Assembly (NCBI RefSeq): GCF_000739655.1
Contig: NZ_BATR01000083.1
Span: 1 to 51,643, forward strand
From: Verrucomicrobium sp. BvORR106
GTDB lineage: Bacteria > Verrucomicrobiota > Verrucomicrobiia > Verrucomicrobiales > Verrucomicrobiaceae
Reading direction: 5' to 3'
Length of the DNA: 51,643 nt
Below the pieces are notes generated by a model, which was given only the letters and a program-made list of their open reading frames with translations, was not told the origin of the DNA and searched no databases. Both the position numbers and the translations under genes were made by a program. Positions 51,410 through 51,643 of this stretch are shown here, piece by piece (position 1 is the first letter of the stretch; each line of letters begins with the position of its first letter).

Positions 51410-51643
51410 ATACCAAGGGTGGAGTTGTATCACGCCGTTGGCGTGGGGGGCAGGGCGTGCATGTTGGGGGGCGGCATCGTAGCTCGTACGCTGCGTGTCC
51501 GATCTACGCGAAACGAGCTTCACCGCTTAAAAGCGGAACTCCAACCCTCTTGGCTCCCATCAGCAGAATGACAGGTGCTCAAGCAGGGTTGGAGTTCCGC
51601 CTTTAGGCCAATGCCATCAGGGAAAAGGTAACCCGGCCGATGA
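51410..51643. repeat. Palindromic repeat element and inverted tail at the window end
   Basis: 51517-51608 carries the GCTTCACCGCTTAAAAGCGG ... GTTGGAGTTCCGCCTTTAGG element also seen at 46806-46903. From 51600 to the end, AATGCCATCAGGGAAAA then GGCCGATGA is the inverted form of the tail found at 46-78 and 8680-8714. No gene is seen. Confidence 0.72.

Overview
The window looks like chromosomal DNA of a Verrucomicrobium/Prosthecobacter-like verrucomicrobium. The evidence is high GC content, a diderm envelope cluster (BamA, a Skp-like chaperone, LpxD), a secreted cytochrome-containing 'PVC-type' dehydrogenase, a Ser/Thr kinase next to an ECF sigma factor, and abundant palindromic and short-period repeats between genes. 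This placement is inferred from gene content; no rRNA or tRNA was seen.

Layout. 0.2-8.3 kb is housekeeping: ruvB (-), then bamA, skp/ompH and lpxD, with clear hairpin terminators after bamA and skp and a weaker one after lpxD, then hflK-hflC. 8.3-8.9 kb is a palindromic repeat region. 8.9-18.4 kb is an accessory island of mostly small, unrecognised, same-strand genes (soluble 80-260 aa proteins and small membrane proteins). It also holds a metallophosphoesterase, a SIMPL-domain protein and a broken acetyltransferase, and resembles an orphan immunity-type island. 18.4-21.6 kb holds an FMN-binding protein and its ApbE flavin transferase (-), divergent from an ECF sigma/anti-sigma pair. 22.1-29.7 kb has panE-like, a membrane-anchored unknown, a PfkB kinase, an MFS transporter, two small genes and a radical SAM enzyme resembling the tetraether-synthase family. 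30.2-34.1 kb has an N,N-dimethylformamidase-beta-like protein and a large cytochrome-containing dehydrogenase. 34.5-38.2 kb is lgt-like, then Ser/Thr kinase, secreted paralogue of the kinase ectodomain, and ECF sigma. 38.2-40.4 kb is an arsenic operon (arsR, DUF6428-like, aquaglyceroporin, arsC). 40.8-46.7 kb is a MacB-type ABC exporter (adaptor, ATPase, two FtsX permeases) flanked by two Cys-containing secreted proteins. 46.7-51.6 kb is a second accessory stretch with repeats, a decayed gene, several secreted or anchored unknowns and a GNAT/NTF2-like fusion.

The most unusual features are non-coding. Five genes (ruvB, the anti-sigma gene, panE-like, the gene at 23183-24700, and pfkB) end in or next to degenerate 8-bp-period arrays of pattern RGTNNNTC, always in the gene's sense orientation; in three of them the stop codon lies in the array. 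Two other families with a 7-bp period (AGACNNN and SAAMNNN) lie at the 3' ends of four more genes, and in at least two of these they appear to have been translated into new C-termini. Large inverted-repeat elements and smaller REPIN-like elements recur through the window. The best protein-level novelty is the kinase / duplicated ectodomain / ECF sigma operon.
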